Shown: positions 36,121-44,368, counted from the stretch's first letter. The stretch: 64,000 nucleotides of DNA from Ancylobacter sp. WKF20 (GCF_029760895.1 NZ_CP121679.1:1984001-2048000); one strand, 5' to 3'. A program made the numbers and translations. The notes: a model not told the origin generated them from the sequence alone.

Positions 36121-36434
36121 GTCCCAATCCTCTCGCAACGGATTTCCAGGCCCTTGCGACGGCCCAACTCCTTCAGCTCGACAATGTTGAAGGCGGCACC
36201 GTCATAGGTGACGCGATCCTGCGTCGTGATGCCGTCCAGCCATCGGGTGCGGAAGGCGAACACCCGCTCGGTGGATGCGCCATAGCTGCGCATGAACTCG
36301 GCGGTAGTCGACTGCACAAGCTGCGCTCGCAACGTGGCCAGCGCCGCCCATGTCAGGGTGACGGCGCCATACTGATCAGGCGTCTCGGTGGACCGCTCGA
36401 CGATGATGGTGCGATCAAGAGACCCCGCCCTCAT
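36117..36434 (-). CDS. Phage head closure / head-tail adaptor protein
   Basis: A 105-residue protein of the SPP1 gp16 / HK97 gp7-like type: MRAGSLDRTIIVERSTETPDQYG at the start, then WAALATLRAQLVQSTTAEF and RTRWLDGITTQDRVTYDGAAFNIVELKELGRR. It joins the portal-connector to the tail. It is displaced: in most phages it directly follows the gp6-like connector, but here six genes intervene. Confidence 0.85.
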   Translation of the reverse strand: MRAGSLDRTIIVERSTETPDQYGAVTLTWAALATLRAQLVQSTTAEFMRSYGASTERVFAFRTRWLDGITTQDRVTYDGAAFNIVELKELGRRKGLEIRCERIGT

Positions 36435-36841
36435 GAGGGGAACTCCTCAACCAGCGCCTCGAAGGTCAGCACCCCATGGCCGGTTTCGCCGTCAGGGTCT
36501 CGCGTGAAGCGCGCGCCCGTGTAGCGGGCCGACACCACCGGCACCGCCCCGAACGCACGCCCTCGGAGGGCAGCCCCGACCGTTCCCGCGATCCGGCGGG
36601 CACCAATGAGCGCCCCGTCTCGGGTCCAGACGTGGATCGTCTGATAGAGGCGCACATGGTTGTCAGCCAGGGTCAGGTCTTCGCGAACCGTCTGCCCCTC
36701 GCCGAGGATGATGCAGGGGAACCGTTCCGGCCTGGCGTGCCGGTCGAAGATGTTGGCGGACGGGACAAGCGCGAGCACATCGGTGCTGGCTTTCAGCTTT
36801 GCGACGATGGCCTCCTGAAGATTCAACGACACGTCCGTCAT
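36431..36841 (-). CDS. DUF3168 tail completion/terminator protein
   Basis: A 136-residue protein. LQEAIVAKLKASTDVLALVPSANIFDRHA at the N-terminus and DGALIGARRIAGTVGAALRG with a C-terminal GHGVLTFEALVEE match DUF3168, which corresponds to tail-terminator proteins at the head-tail junction. It overlaps both neighbours by 4 bases. Confidence 0.85.
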   Translation of the reverse strand: MTDVSLNLQEAIVAKLKASTDVLALVPSANIFDRHARPERFPCIILGEGQTVREDLTLADNHVRLYQTIHVWTRDGALIGARRIAGTVGAALRGRAFGAVPVVSARYTGARFTRDPDGETGHGVLTFEALVEEFPS

Positions 36842-37083
36842 GGCCTGACCTTTCTCGCGCCGAGGCTTGTCATAAGGGCGCGGACGCCCTTGCCATCCTT
36901 CGCCGACACCAGCCCCGGATCGGGCTTCTCACCGCCGCCGTGGATCGCTCGGAGCATGTCCAGCTTGCCGTCATAGGCGAGGCGTAGCTCCCGCATGGTG
37001 CAGCCCATCACGACGGCGGGAGGCCAGCCGAGCCAGCCCGTGCCGATCTTGAAGAGCCATTCGAGATATTCCCCGAAGGTCAC
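36838..37083 (-). CDS. Phage tail assembly chaperone-like protein
   Basis: An 81-residue protein with GTGWLGWPPAVVMGCTMRELRLAYDGKLDMLRAI, which resembles the short tail assembly chaperones (TAC) of alphaproteobacterial phages and gene transfer agents. It starts with a 4-base overlap after the previous chaperone-like gene, the position where many siphoviruses place the second, frameshifted product. No slippery site is obvious, so it appears to be a separate overlapping gene. Confidence 0.65.
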   Translation of the reverse strand: MTFGEYLEWLFKIGTGWLGWPPAVVMGCTMRELRLAYDGKLDMLRAIHGGGEKPDPGLVSAKDGKGVRALMTSLGARKVRP

Positions 37084-37418
37084 TCGCCGAAAGGGCGCGG
37101 CGGTTCCTTGGCCTCCGCTTCATCACCGGACGGCGCGCGCCCGCCATTCGCCAGCACAATGACGAAGCGCACCAGATCGGGCGTGAGGGTCATCAGGCCA
37201 GCGCCGAAGACCTGCGCCGTGGTCGCCTCGCGTTCGTCCACCGGGCGATTGAGGCCCGCCAGAACGACATCCACGGCTGCATTCAGGTCGTACCGCTCCA
37301 GCGCGGCGAGCAGGTTCATAAGCCCGCCGTGCCGTTTGTTGAGGTCCAACGCGGCGCCGAGCGTCGGCAAGAGCACCTCTTCCCGGTCGCCTATGCGGAT
37401 GGTGAGCCCCTCCAGCAT
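37080..37418 (-). CDS. Gene-transfer-agent-family / tail assembly chaperone protein
   Basis: A 112-residue protein, LTIRIGDREEVLLPTLGAALDLNKRHGGLMNLLAALERYDLNAAVDVVLAGL, matching the GTA-TAC type (gp10-like) encoded right after the tail tube in rhizobial phages. It should chaperone the tape measure during tail assembly. It overlaps the tail-tube stop by 1 base. Confidence 0.75.
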   Translation of the reverse strand: MLEGLTIRIGDREEVLLPTLGAALDLNKRHGGLMNLLAALERYDLNAAVDVVLAGLNRPVDEREATTAQVFGAGLMTLTPDLVRFVIVLANGGRAPSGDEAEAKEPPRPFGE

Positions 37419-37891
37419 CAGGCTTCCTCTTCCGCCGGCAGCTCAAGGATGGCGGAATTGATGCCGATGTTGAACGTGGTCCGAACGACGTTGTTCTGCT
37501 GGCCGTAGTTGTCGCGGGCGGACATCACCAAGCCGCGGAAGTAGTAGATCGAATTGGTGTGATCGGCGTCCGGCGCATCGTTGGCGACGACCTTGAAGTT
37601 GTACTCGAAGGTGTTTTTCTCGGCGCTGCGCATGGCAATCTGGCCGGGGTCCAGCGGGTCACGGCCGACCACCAGCACCAGCGTGCCGGCATCGCGCGCG
37701 CCCTTCAGCTTCTTCACGCGGGCGTCGCCGAGTGCCGCGAAGCTGATCGCCTCGCTCTCGTCGCCAAGCTCGCCGAGGTCTTCCACCTCCTTGACTTCGA
37801 CATAGGTGTCAGCGGCGAACTGGGTCTCGTTCGTCGCCGCGGTGGTGGTGCCGATATAGATCTTCGTGCCGGCAGCGGATTTGATGCTCAT
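37418..37891 (-). CDS. Phage major tail tube protein
   Basis: A 157-residue protein: MSIKSAAGTKIYIGTTTAATNET, VEVKEVEDLGELGDESEAISFAALGDARVKKLKGARDAG and a C-terminal RTTFNIGINSAILELP. This pattern matches the tail tube proteins of the lambda gpV / TP901 group. The start at 37891 was chosen because the first 48 codons of the longer frame overlap the gp10 gene and show no similarity. Its length-determining partner, the tape measure, is also present. Confidence 0.87.
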   Translation of the reverse strand: MSIKSAAGTKIYIGTTTAATNETQFAADTYVEVKEVEDLGELGDESEAISFAALGDARVKKLKGARDAGTLVLVVGRDPLDPGQIAMRSAEKNTFEYNFKVVANDAPDADHTNSIYYFRGLVMSARDNYGQQNNVVRTTFNIGINSAILELPAEEEA

Positions 37892-37904
37892 GACGGTCTC
37901 TCGC

Positions 37905-38312
37905 TCATGTCTTGGTGGATCGAACCGCCTTGGCGACGGCGCGCTTGATGCCGCTGGCCGCCTTCTTCCGGTGCAGCCGGAAGGCAGGCCAGAAGAACGG
38001 TTGAGCCGGGGCCTCAGCGGTCCCGTGCTCGACAAGGTGCGGATAGCGAACCTCGGTGTTCCCCGCCGTGATCAGGACGGCATTTGACGGGGCAACGGCG
38101 GAACCGCCGGGCTGCGAATAGGGCGGGGTCGACTGGCCGGGCGGCGTGACGGCGATGCTGTCCCTCAGCGCGCCGGTATCCTCCGGCGCGAGCTGGCGCA
38201 TGGTGTCGGCCATCTCATTCGCGGCCTTGATCAGAGCCGGCGTCACCGCCGCCACCGCCGCGCGAGGTATCGCCTGCAGGCGCCGCTTGAGCCGTTCGGA
38301 TTGGGCGCTCAT
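37905..38312 (-). CDS. HK97 gp10-family phage protein
   Basis: A 135-residue head-tail junction protein: RLKRRLQAIPRAAVAAVTPALIKAANEMADTMRQLAPEDTGALRDSIAV is diagnostic, ending with VEHGTAEAPAQPFFWPAFRLHRKKA. It probably acts as a tail-completion factor. The gap to the tail tube is 13 bases. Confidence 0.88.
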   Translation of the reverse strand: MSAQSERLKRRLQAIPRAAVAAVTPALIKAANEMADTMRQLAPEDTGALRDSIAVTPPGQSTPPYSQPGGSAVAPSNAVLITAGNTEVRYPHLVEHGTAEAPAQPFFWPAFRLHRKKAASGIKRAVAKAVRSTKT

Positions 38313-38313
38313 G

Positions 38314-38613
38314 TCAGAATACCCACGCGCGATAGGGCTCGATCAGATCGTGGAAGCCGAACGGCACCTCCGTGACAGCACCCTGGCCGATGAAGCTGGC
38401 CTCCCGCGCCTCATAGAGGTGGCCGACGAGTAGCTTGATTGCAGCGACCACATCAGCCGGCACCTCGTCGAAATCCTCGAGCGGGCCGATCCATTTCTCG
38501 ACATGCCGGCACGCCGCGGACAGCATTCCGGTGAGCAGCGCGTCGTCATCGCCGCCGGTGATGTTGAGGTGCGCCTTAAGATCGGCGAGCGGAATGATGT
38601 CAATGTCAGCCAT
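38314..38613 (-). CDS. Phage head-tail connector protein (gp6-like)
   Basis: A 99-residue protein: IPLADLKAHLNITGGDDDALLTGMLSAACRHVEKWIG and DVVAAIKLLVGHLYEAREAS are typical of the gp6/gp15-like connector that extends the portal ring. It overlaps the HNH gene end by 8 bases. Confidence 0.87.
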   Translation of the reverse strand: MADIDIIPLADLKAHLNITGGDDDALLTGMLSAACRHVEKWIGPLEDFDEVPADVVAAIKLLVGHLYEAREASFIGQGAVTEVPFGFHDLIEPYRAWVF

Positions 38614-39061
38614 CTGATTTCCTCATCGCGCGGCGACTTCCATCGAAATTCGCTATTTGGGGAAAATCGTGCGCTGTCTTCCCCCCGCCGGTCCCTGGGG
38701 CCTCTGGGAAGTTGCGAACCACCCCCCGGGCCTCGTCGGCCTGCTTGGCTCGGCTGTGGCAGGGCGTGCAGAGCGGCTGCCAGTTGGACCGGGACCAGAA
38801 CAGCTTGCGGTCTCCACGGTGAGGGACGACGTGATCCACCACGGTGGCGGGCTGGCCGCACCGCTTGCAGGTCGGGTGCGCCTTCAGGAACGCGGCGCGC
38901 TCGGTCTGCCACTTCCCGTCATAGCCACGCTCGCGGGCTGATGGCCGGTTCTGGTCTGCCCTGGCCTTGCGGTCGGCAGCACGGCGCGCCTCGCAGGGGC
39001 ACTGCACCCCTGACGCTACCTTGTGCCCACATCCGCAGATCCTCGGCGCTCTCACCGGCAT
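38606..39061 (-). CDS. Phage HNH endonuclease
   Basis: A protein of about 151 residues. Zinc-binding cysteines lie in RICGCGH and VQCPCEARR. The HNH core is HPTCKRCGQPATVVDHVVPHRGDRKLFWSRSNWQPLCTPCHSRAK. Such HNH proteins partner the terminase in DNA cleavage at cos sites of HK97-type phages. ATG 39061 (MPVRAPRICGCG) matches the usual start and has AGGGAAC upstream; ATG 39094 also has a good site. Here it lies between capsid and connector genes, far from terS/terL (nine genes away). Confidence 0.87.
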   Translation of the reverse strand: MPVRAPRICGCGHKVASGVQCPCEARRAADRKARADQNRPSARERGYDGKWQTERAAFLKAHPTCKRCGQPATVVDHVVPHRGDRKLFWSRSNWQPLCTPCHSRAKQADEARGVVRNFPEAPGTGGGKTAHDFPQIANFDGSRRAMRKSDG

Positions 39062-39266
39062 GACGTTCCCTGTGTGTGAATGGGAGGTGGGCATCCACCC
39101 ACCTCCCGATGAACCCTTGGCCGATGAAGGAGGCACCGGCTGGTGCTCGCGACCTTCCCCGCCTTGTCTCCCCTCTGAAGCCCATAGGGCGGGCGCCGGA
39201 GAGGCGGGGTTACCGTTGTTGGACAGGCCGCTACGTGCCCTCAAATGACAGGCGCCCTAAGCTGGA

Positions 39267-39647
39267 TCAGGCGACGGGCGAGCGAGCGGGGTCGCCCTTG
39301 AGCGCGACGGCGCCGAGTGCGATGGACGTGCCGCCGGCCTTGGTGAGCGACAGGCGGGCGTACCGCTTGAAGCCGATGTAGCCGAGCTTGTAGGCGCTCG
39401 CCGCTGCAAGGGTCGCGGGCACCGTGCCGAGCACAGCCGAAGCCGCCGCGTCCGTGAAGGTCGATCCGTCGTCCGACTCCTGCACCTTGATGCCGAAGTC
39501 ACCCGAACCGACGATGGCGCCGGTGTTGATGGCGAAGGCGACGCGATTGAAGCCCTTCAGGTCGATGGCAAGGCCATCGCCGGCAGCGGACTGAACAGCC
39601 GGCGCGAAGGCCGGGACGATACCGATATTGGAAACCAGGTCGCGCAT
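39267..39647 (-). CDS. Phage structural protein, possible capsid decoration protein
   Basis: A 126-residue beta-rich protein (FNRVAFAINTGAIVGSGDFGIKVQESDDGSTF; KLGYIGFKRYARLSLTKAGGT). I do not recognise a named family. It lies 10 bases after the capsid gene and its size and position fit a decoration or head-fibre-base protein. A 205-base gap without a gene (39062-39266) follows. Confidence 0.6.
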   Translation of the reverse strand: MRDLVSNIGIVPAFAPAVQSAAGDGLAIDLKGFNRVAFAINTGAIVGSGDFGIKVQESDDGSTFTDAAASAVLGTVPATLAAASAYKLGYIGFKRYARLSLTKAGGTSIALGAVALKGDPARSPVA

Positions 39648-39657
39648 GGGTTCTTCC

Positions 39658-41211
39658 TCAGCTTGCGGCCATCTTGAGCTTGCGGAGCGCCTTGGCCTGC
39701 ACCACGGCCGCGCCGGTGCGGCGGGTCGCGTGAATGCGCGTCATGCCGTTGGTCGCGAGCAGGTACGGGTTGACGAGGATCGAGAGTGCCAGCCTATCGG
39801 AGATACGATAGGCGGTCGCGAAGTCACCGAACATGATCGGGAAGGCGCCGGAGGCGACATCGGGCATGTCGACGGCTTCCGTCACCGGGCGACCGAGGAT
39901 CATCTCGGGCTGACCGGCCTGATAGCTCGGCTGCCAGAGATAGTTGCCCTGACCGTCCTTCAGCTTGCGGATGACAGCGAGCGTGCCGCCATTCATCAGC
40001 CAGGAGCCACGGGCGCGGTAGGCAGCCGGCAGCGCGTACATCAGGGTGACGAGCGCATCCGCCGAGAGGTTGGTGGCATGGCCGTTGATGGTCTCGCCGA
40101 TGCCGCTGGCCGTGAGCAGGCCCTCCGGCTCCAGCACGCCATTACCGGACACGAAGGCCAGGCCTTCTTTTGCGCCGAAGTCCTCGGCGAGGGCTAGACG
40201 CACCTCCGCCTCAGCGGTGCCGCCGCTGTCGGCCAGGAGCTGGTTACTCACATCGACATAGGTGTTCACCTCGCGGATCGGGATCTCCACCTGGCCGAAG
40301 CTCGGCTCGCTGCCCTCCTGCGCCTGCGTCTCACCCTTCCACTTGGCGTTCGTGATGCCGGTGCGCTTGGGATAGCTCACCGAGGGCGCCGAGGTCGTGC
40401 GGACGGTGGCGAGGGTGCGGATCGGCGAGAACTCCACCAGATCACGGATGAACTCGCTCGACATCTCCGCCGGCGCCAGGAAGCCGCCCTGCGGATCGCT
40501 GGAGACGGTCAGGGCCTTCAGCTCATCCGGGCCGGCCTCCTTGCCGTGGCGCAGATAGGCGGTGAACGCCTTGCGCTCGACGCTCGGCTCATCCTTGGTC
40601 TCGGCGCCGTTCGGGCGGTTCACCTTGGCCTCGATCTTGTCCAGGCGATCCGTGAGGCCCTTGGTGACGGGCTCCAGCGCCTTGGTGACGAGGGCGGCCA
40701 CGTCCGGTTCGGCCGCCTTGTGTTCCGGCACGGCCGGAGTGGTCGGTTCGGTCATCTGTTCGGTCTCCGCACCCTTGATGGTCGTCACGCGAGCGCCGGG
40801 GTGCGCGGGCACGCTCACGAGGGAAATTTCAGCGAGGTCGACGAAGGGAATGGTTCGCCCGCCGCCGGGGCGAGGCGTGGCGCCCTTGGCGGCGAAGCCG
40901 ATGGAGAGGCCGCGCACCGCGCCGGCCATGATTTTGGCGCGCATCTCCTTGGCGCCGGGCACATCGTCGATGAGAAGCCGGCCCTTCACGTGCAGGCCCG
41001 CTTCCGTCTCGGTCACGCTGTCCCACACGCCGATGACAGCGCGCTGGTTATGGCCGTCCAGCATCGGCAGCGGGGCACGCGCCGAGGCGAACGCGCCCTT
41101 GGTGATCAGGTCGCCGACGCGATCCGGGGAGCCGAAAGGCCAGGCGATGCCCTCAATCGTGCCAGCCTCGCCAGCGGTGAACTTGGTCTCAAGGAACAGG
41201 CTTTCCATCAC
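39658..41211 (-). CDS. HK97-type prohead protease fused to major capsid protein
   Basis: A 517-residue fusion. Residues 1 to about 150 are the prohead protease: MLDGHNQRAVIG (catalytic His) and AVRGLSIGFAAKG (catalytic Ser), then FVDLAEISLVSVPAHPGA. Residues about 150-225 form an alanine/lysine/proline-rich coiled linker equivalent to the HK97 delta/scaffold domain. From about 235 the HK97 capsid fold follows (SSDPQGGFLAPAEMSSEFIRDLVEFSPIRTLATV, PYLLATNGMTRIHATRRTGAAVVQAKALRKLKM). In HK97 these are separate proteins. It overlaps the portal gene by 4 bases. Confidence 0.92.
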   Translation of the reverse strand: MMESLFLETKFTAGEAGTIEGIAWPFGSPDRVGDLITKGAFASARAPLPMLDGHNQRAVIGVWDSVTETEAGLHVKGRLLIDDVPGAKEMRAKIMAGAVRGLSIGFAAKGATPRPGGGRTIPFVDLAEISLVSVPAHPGARVTTIKGAETEQMTEPTTPAVPEHKAAEPDVAALVTKALEPVTKGLTDRLDKIEAKVNRPNGAETKDEPSVERKAFTAYLRHGKEAGPDELKALTVSSDPQGGFLAPAEMSSEFIRDLVEFSPIRTLATVRTTSAPSVSYPKRTGITNAKWKGETQAQEGSEPSFGQVEIPIREVNTYVDVSNQLLADSGGTAEAEVRLALAEDFGAKEGLAFVSGNGVLEPEGLLTASGIGETINGHATNLSADALVTLMYALPAAYRARGSWLMNGGTLAVIRKLKDGQGNYLWQPSYQAGQPEMILGRPVTEAVDMPDVASGAFPIMFGDFATAYRISDRLALSILVNPYLLATNGMTRIHATRRTGAAVVQAKALRKLKMAAS

Positions 41212-42392
41212 GGCACCTCGACAACGGGCTGATCAGCGCCGGGCTGGCTGCTGCCGGTGTTGGGATTGGCGTATTCGTCGCCGCCGGCGCGGGGCGGCAG
41301 GCCCAGCCAGTCGCGGCCCTCATTCGGGTTGAGCACGCGCGCCGATATCAGGCTGGAAATGGCCGTCGCGCGGGCCGTGAGGTCGGCGCGGGTGAGGTCG
41401 TCGCGGTCAAAGGTGATGCGGTAGCCCTGCCGGCGCTCATCATCGGAGAGCAGTGCCCATGTGAGGGCACCCTCCAGCGCGCGAAGCCACGGCTCTAGCG
41501 AGTAGCTCAGGAACTCCTTGCCCTGCTGCTCGCCGTTGGACCAGGTGGCGCGATCAAGGTCGTAGATCATGGCCGGCGGCACGCGGAAAGCGCGGCACAC
41601 CTCCAGCGTCTGGAACTTCCGCAGCTCCAGAAACTGCGCATCGACGCTGGTGATGGTCAGCGGGTAGAACCGTGCCTCGTCATCAAGGAAGGCGGTGCGG
41701 CCGGACTTGCCGCCACCATGCGCGGCTTCCCAGAACATGGCCGCGGCTCGGATGGCTTCCGGGGCCTTCCGGCCCTTGAACGACACCATGCCGGAGGGCT
41801 TGGCGCCGTCCTTGAAGAGCCGGCCGACATGCCCCTCCATCAGCTTCGCGGCGCCGATGGCATCCGCAGCGAGAGACAGGGGCGAGCGCGAGAACGGCGA
41901 GCGGAGGTGAACCACATCGGCCGGATTCACCGGGACGTTGTTGATGCGGTAGCTCGGTTCCATCCGGCCATCGCCGGAATAGTCGACGACGAAGTGAGCC
42001 GCCTCATAGCGCACCAGCTCGACGACGCGGCCATTGACCTTGTTCGCCAGCGCCAGCGCGCCCTTGTCGGTGACCAGCGCGGCCGCAACCATGTCGCGCA
42101 CCAGCGTGAAGGCATCGGTCCAGTCGTTCGGGCGCTCGGTGAGCAGCGACACCACCGGGTGATCGGCGGCCTCGGTGTCGGTGTTGCCGACGCGGCGCAT
42201 CACCTTCAGGTCCAGGCAGGCCGCCGCCTCGGAGAGAAGGCGAACGGCGGACTGCACCGCCGGCAGCGTGAGGGCCTGTTCGGGAGAGACGGACAGCGCG
42301 CCGTTGGATATGCCAAACACAGACAGCAAATCGCCGTCCGGGGCGGACAGCGACTTACGGGTCAGGAAGCTGCGCAGGTATCCATAAAGCAT
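41208..42392 (-). CDS. HK97-family phage portal protein
   Basis: A 394-residue portal: LTLPAVQSAVRLLSEAAACLDLKVM, HPVVSLLTERPNDWTDAFTLVRDMVAAAL, DVVHLRSPFSRSPLSLAADAIGAA and CRAFRVPPAMIYDLDRATWSNGEQQGKEFL are diagnostic. It forms the dodecameric packaging vertex. It begins the structural operon 99 bases downstream of the early genes, after a pentanucleotide repeat. Confidence 0.93.
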   Translation of the reverse strand: MLYGYLRSFLTRKSLSAPDGDLLSVFGISNGALSVSPEQALTLPAVQSAVRLLSEAAACLDLKVMRRVGNTDTEAADHPVVSLLTERPNDWTDAFTLVRDMVAAALVTDKGALALANKVNGRVVELVRYEAAHFVVDYSGDGRMEPSYRINNVPVNPADVVHLRSPFSRSPLSLAADAIGAAKLMEGHVGRLFKDGAKPSGMVSFKGRKAPEAIRAAAMFWEAAHGGGKSGRTAFLDDEARFYPLTITSVDAQFLELRKFQTLEVCRAFRVPPAMIYDLDRATWSNGEQQGKEFLSYSLEPWLRALEGALTWALLSDDERRQGYRITFDRDDLTRADLTARATAISSLISARVLNPNEGRDWLGLPPRAGGDEYANPNTGSSQPGADQPVVEVP

Positions 42393-42453
42393 CCAACTAA
42401 GGGCGGCGCAGTCGAACCCAAAGTCAACGCGCGCGCGTCAAGGTCTTCGGACT

Positions 42454-42484
42454 TTGATTTGATTGGATTGGATTAGATTAGATT
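42454..42484. repeat. Pentanucleotide tandem repeat (GATTN)6
   Basis: Six consecutive GATT-plus-one-base units (GATTT, GATTG, GATTG, GATTA, GATTA, GATT) in an otherwise GC-rich region. It sits in the 99-base gap between the early and structural operons, 160 bases from the ACTGAC iteron cluster. It is AT-rich and could be a DNA unwinding element or part of a promoter region. Confidence 0.7.
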
Positions 42485-42491
42485 GCCGTGA

Positions 42492-42866
42492 CTACACAGA
42501 AGACTGCATCAACTGGATCACATGCTCACGCGCAAGCTGCTCGGCTTCGGCGCGGGGTAGGCCCTCGTCATGCTCCAGGATCGCGGCGCGCTCCTCATAG
42601 GTCGCCTGCCAGTCCTCACCGTCCCAACCGGAGCGATCCAGAGAAAAAACGCGAAAACGCTCTGACGGGTCACTGACAAAACTGACAGAACCTCCGGCGG
42701 CCTCGGCGCGCTCCGGCACAGAAAAATTCTGAATTCGCTCCACTGACGCACTGACAGAACTGACAAAACCTACCTGGGTAGAGGTTTCGTCAGTTTTGTC
42801 CGTGCTCCGCTCATGCGTATCGTGAATTTTTTCGGGTTGGAGCAGGCGTGCTGTCCACCGCCCCAT
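42492..42866 (-). CDS. Conserved prophage hypothetical protein with VSFVS motifs
   Basis: A 124-residue protein. The N-terminal half is low-complexity (STDKTDETSTQVGFVSSVSASVE, GGSVSFVSDPSERFRVFSLDRS). The C-terminal half is conserved-looking: GWDGEDWQATYEERAAILEHDEGLPRAEAEQLAREHVIQLM. The start follows the stop of the DUF3987 gene by 2 bases. Function is unknown. The gene doubles as a DNA repeat region: it contains six ACTGAC/GTCAGT hexamers and one copy of a 53-base repeat found again after the integrase gene. Confidence 0.65.
   Translation of the reverse strand: MGRWTARLLQPEKIHDTHERSTDKTDETSTQVGFVSSVSASVERIQNFSVPERAEAAGGSVSFVSDPSERFRVFSLDRSGWDGEDWQATYEERAAILEHDEGLPRAEAEQLAREHVIQLMQSSV
42643..42695. 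repeat. 53-bp repeat, copy 1 (inverted with respect to 48505-48557)
   Basis: From GAAAAAAC at 42643 to ACCTCC at 42695. Aligned with the reverse complement of 48505-48557 it matches at 48 of 53 positions. It contains the core CACTGACAAAACTGAC. In this copy it encodes GSVSFVSDPSERFRVFS of the overlapping gene. Confidence 0.85.
42672..42794. repeat. ACTGAC hexamer cluster, iteron-like
   Basis: ACTGAC at 42672, 42681, 42742, 42750 and 42759 and its complement GTCAGT at 42789: six copies in 123 bases. Pairs are arranged as ACTGAC-3 bases-ACTGAC. They lie next to the gene of the putative replication protein. This may be a replication origin, or may only reflect repeated VSxVS coding. Confidence 0.5.
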
Positions 42867-42868
42867 GA

Positions 42869-44368
42869 TCAGGCACTCTCGGCGAGGCAGGGATTCCACC
42901 GGTACACCGTAGACGGGCGGCCGCCTCTGATGTCTGGCTCCTGCGGCAGCTCGCGGCAATGGTGGGTGACGATGAGGAGGTCCAGCGCCGAGGCAACCGT
43001 CTCACGGTCGGCAAGGCCGCTCCACTGCTTACGCTGCACATCCCGCGCGGTGAACTCCTTCGGCAACTGCTTGCGCCGCTCCAAGATGAGCCGGGCGCCT
43101 TCCTCGGCGAGCGTCTGGCCGGCGGAGTAAATGCGATTGGCGTGGGAGCGCAGATAGTCCGCCCAATCGAGCGCCCGCGCCGTCGTCTCCGCATCCACTG
43201 CCGTGGTGCCGCCGCCGACCAACTCGAAGATCAGCGCCAGGCTCGCGACCGTCTTCGGCATCTTCAGGATGTGGCTCTCCATTATCTGCGAGAGCCGGCC
43301 GGAGCGGGCATCGCGCTGGTTCTCCTCCATCCACTCCCGGAACAAGGCTTGCGCCTTCGGCGTGAACCGCAGGGCGGTATAGCCCCCTTCCCCGTCGCCA
43401 AGCTCCAAGCCATGCAGGCGACGGAAGGCGCTCTCATAGTCGTCACGCGCGATAAGGCTCGGGTGCCGGTCCACCCACTGCCAGGAGCCGACATCATCCG
43501 GCCAGACGGCGAGCTGAAGACGCTGGATCAACCCGTCATTGCTCAACCCTGACACCGCGCCCTGCACGATAGGAGCGAGGCGCGAGGGCTGCATCCCGCC
43601 GATGATGGACAAGGTGCAACTGTCGATCGTGACGGTGCCGCGCCCGATCCGGTCATAGGTAAAACGGCCATCGCCGTTGAACGCCTCCAGATAGAAGGCC
43701 CGCTCCGATGCGTATTCCTCGCTCTCCATGCGCGCGAGGAAGCCGGGCAACTCATCGCGCACCAGCATGAGGCCACGCGGATTCTCGTTGAGCAGCTCGC
43801 CCAATTTTTCGACCGTCGCGTCGTTCACGATGAGGCGCGGGCACGGCGTTTCACCTCCATCGTCCTCGGCGAGGGAAGCGAGCAACTCGCGCGCCCCGGC
43901 GCGGTCTCCTTCCTTGAGCGCCTTTGCGGCCCGCTTCTTGGCGTCCTTCGCATCGATCTCGGAGAGCACATCATCGACAGCAGCCTCCCGCTCGGCTTCC
44001 TCCCACTTCCGCCGCATGTCGTCCTGCAGGGCATAGACAGGCGAAAGGGCGGACTGCATCGCGGGGGATTTCATGGCGCTCGGCCGTCCGATAATGGCGC
44101 CCCAGAGATTGGGCACCACCTGCCAGTCGTCATGCTGCTTTGGCCGGATGCGCACCCTGTTGCCCAGCGCCGCGGCGAGGCCGCACACCGCCGTGACGGC
44201 CGCGAAGTCAGGGGGCGATTGCTGCCGGTCGGCGATGTCCACCACATAGGCCCGGAGCGCCGCCGGCAGAAGATCGGGATCGAACGGCATCACCGCAGGC
44301 AGCGCGATCTTGAGCGGACGCGGGCGAGGCCACGCTTCCCGTTCGGCCTTCTCCAGAGACACCAGCAT
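42869..44368 (-). CDS. DUF3987/YfjI-type replication protein (primase-helicase-like)
   Basis: A 499-residue protein. A P-loop variant WGAIIGRPSAMKSPAMQSAL is near residue 95. RLIVNDATVEKLGELLNENPRGLMLVRDELPGFLARME and GTVTIDSCTLSIIGGMQPSRLAPIV are typical of DUF3987/YfjI proteins of prophages and islands. These are related to primase-associated helicases and are thought to start element replication. The predicted coiled region DAKDAKKRAAKALKEGDRAGARELLAS lies near 140-170. It overlaps the upstream gene by one base. Confidence 0.85.
   Translation of the reverse strand: MLVSLEKAEREAWPRPRPLKIALPAVMPFDPDLLPAALRAYVVDIADRQQSPPDFAAVTAVCGLAAALGNRVRIRPKQHDDWQVVPNLWGAIIGRPSAMKSPAMQSALSPVYALQDDMRRKWEEAEREAAVDDVLSEIDAKDAKKRAAKALKEGDRAGARELLASLAEDDGGETPCPRLIVNDATVEKLGELLNENPRGLMLVRDELPGFLARMESEEYASERAFYLEAFNGDGRFTYDRIGRGTVTIDSCTLSIIGGMQPSRLAPIVQGAVSGLSNDGLIQRLQLAVWPDDVGSWQWVDRHPSLIARDDYESAFRRLHGLELGDGEGGYTALRFTPKAQALFREWMEENQRDARSGRLSQIMESHILKMPKTVASLALIFELVGGGTTAVDAETTARALDWADYLRSHANRIYSAGQTLAEEGARLILERRKQLPKEFTARDVQRKQWSGLADRETVASALDLLIVTHHCRELPQEPDIRGGRPSTVYRWNPCLAESA

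Noticed and set aside
36838..37418. Programmed frameshift joining the two tail chaperone frames
   Set aside because: The frames meet at a plain 4-base ATGA overlap with its own start codon and no slippery heptamer was seen.
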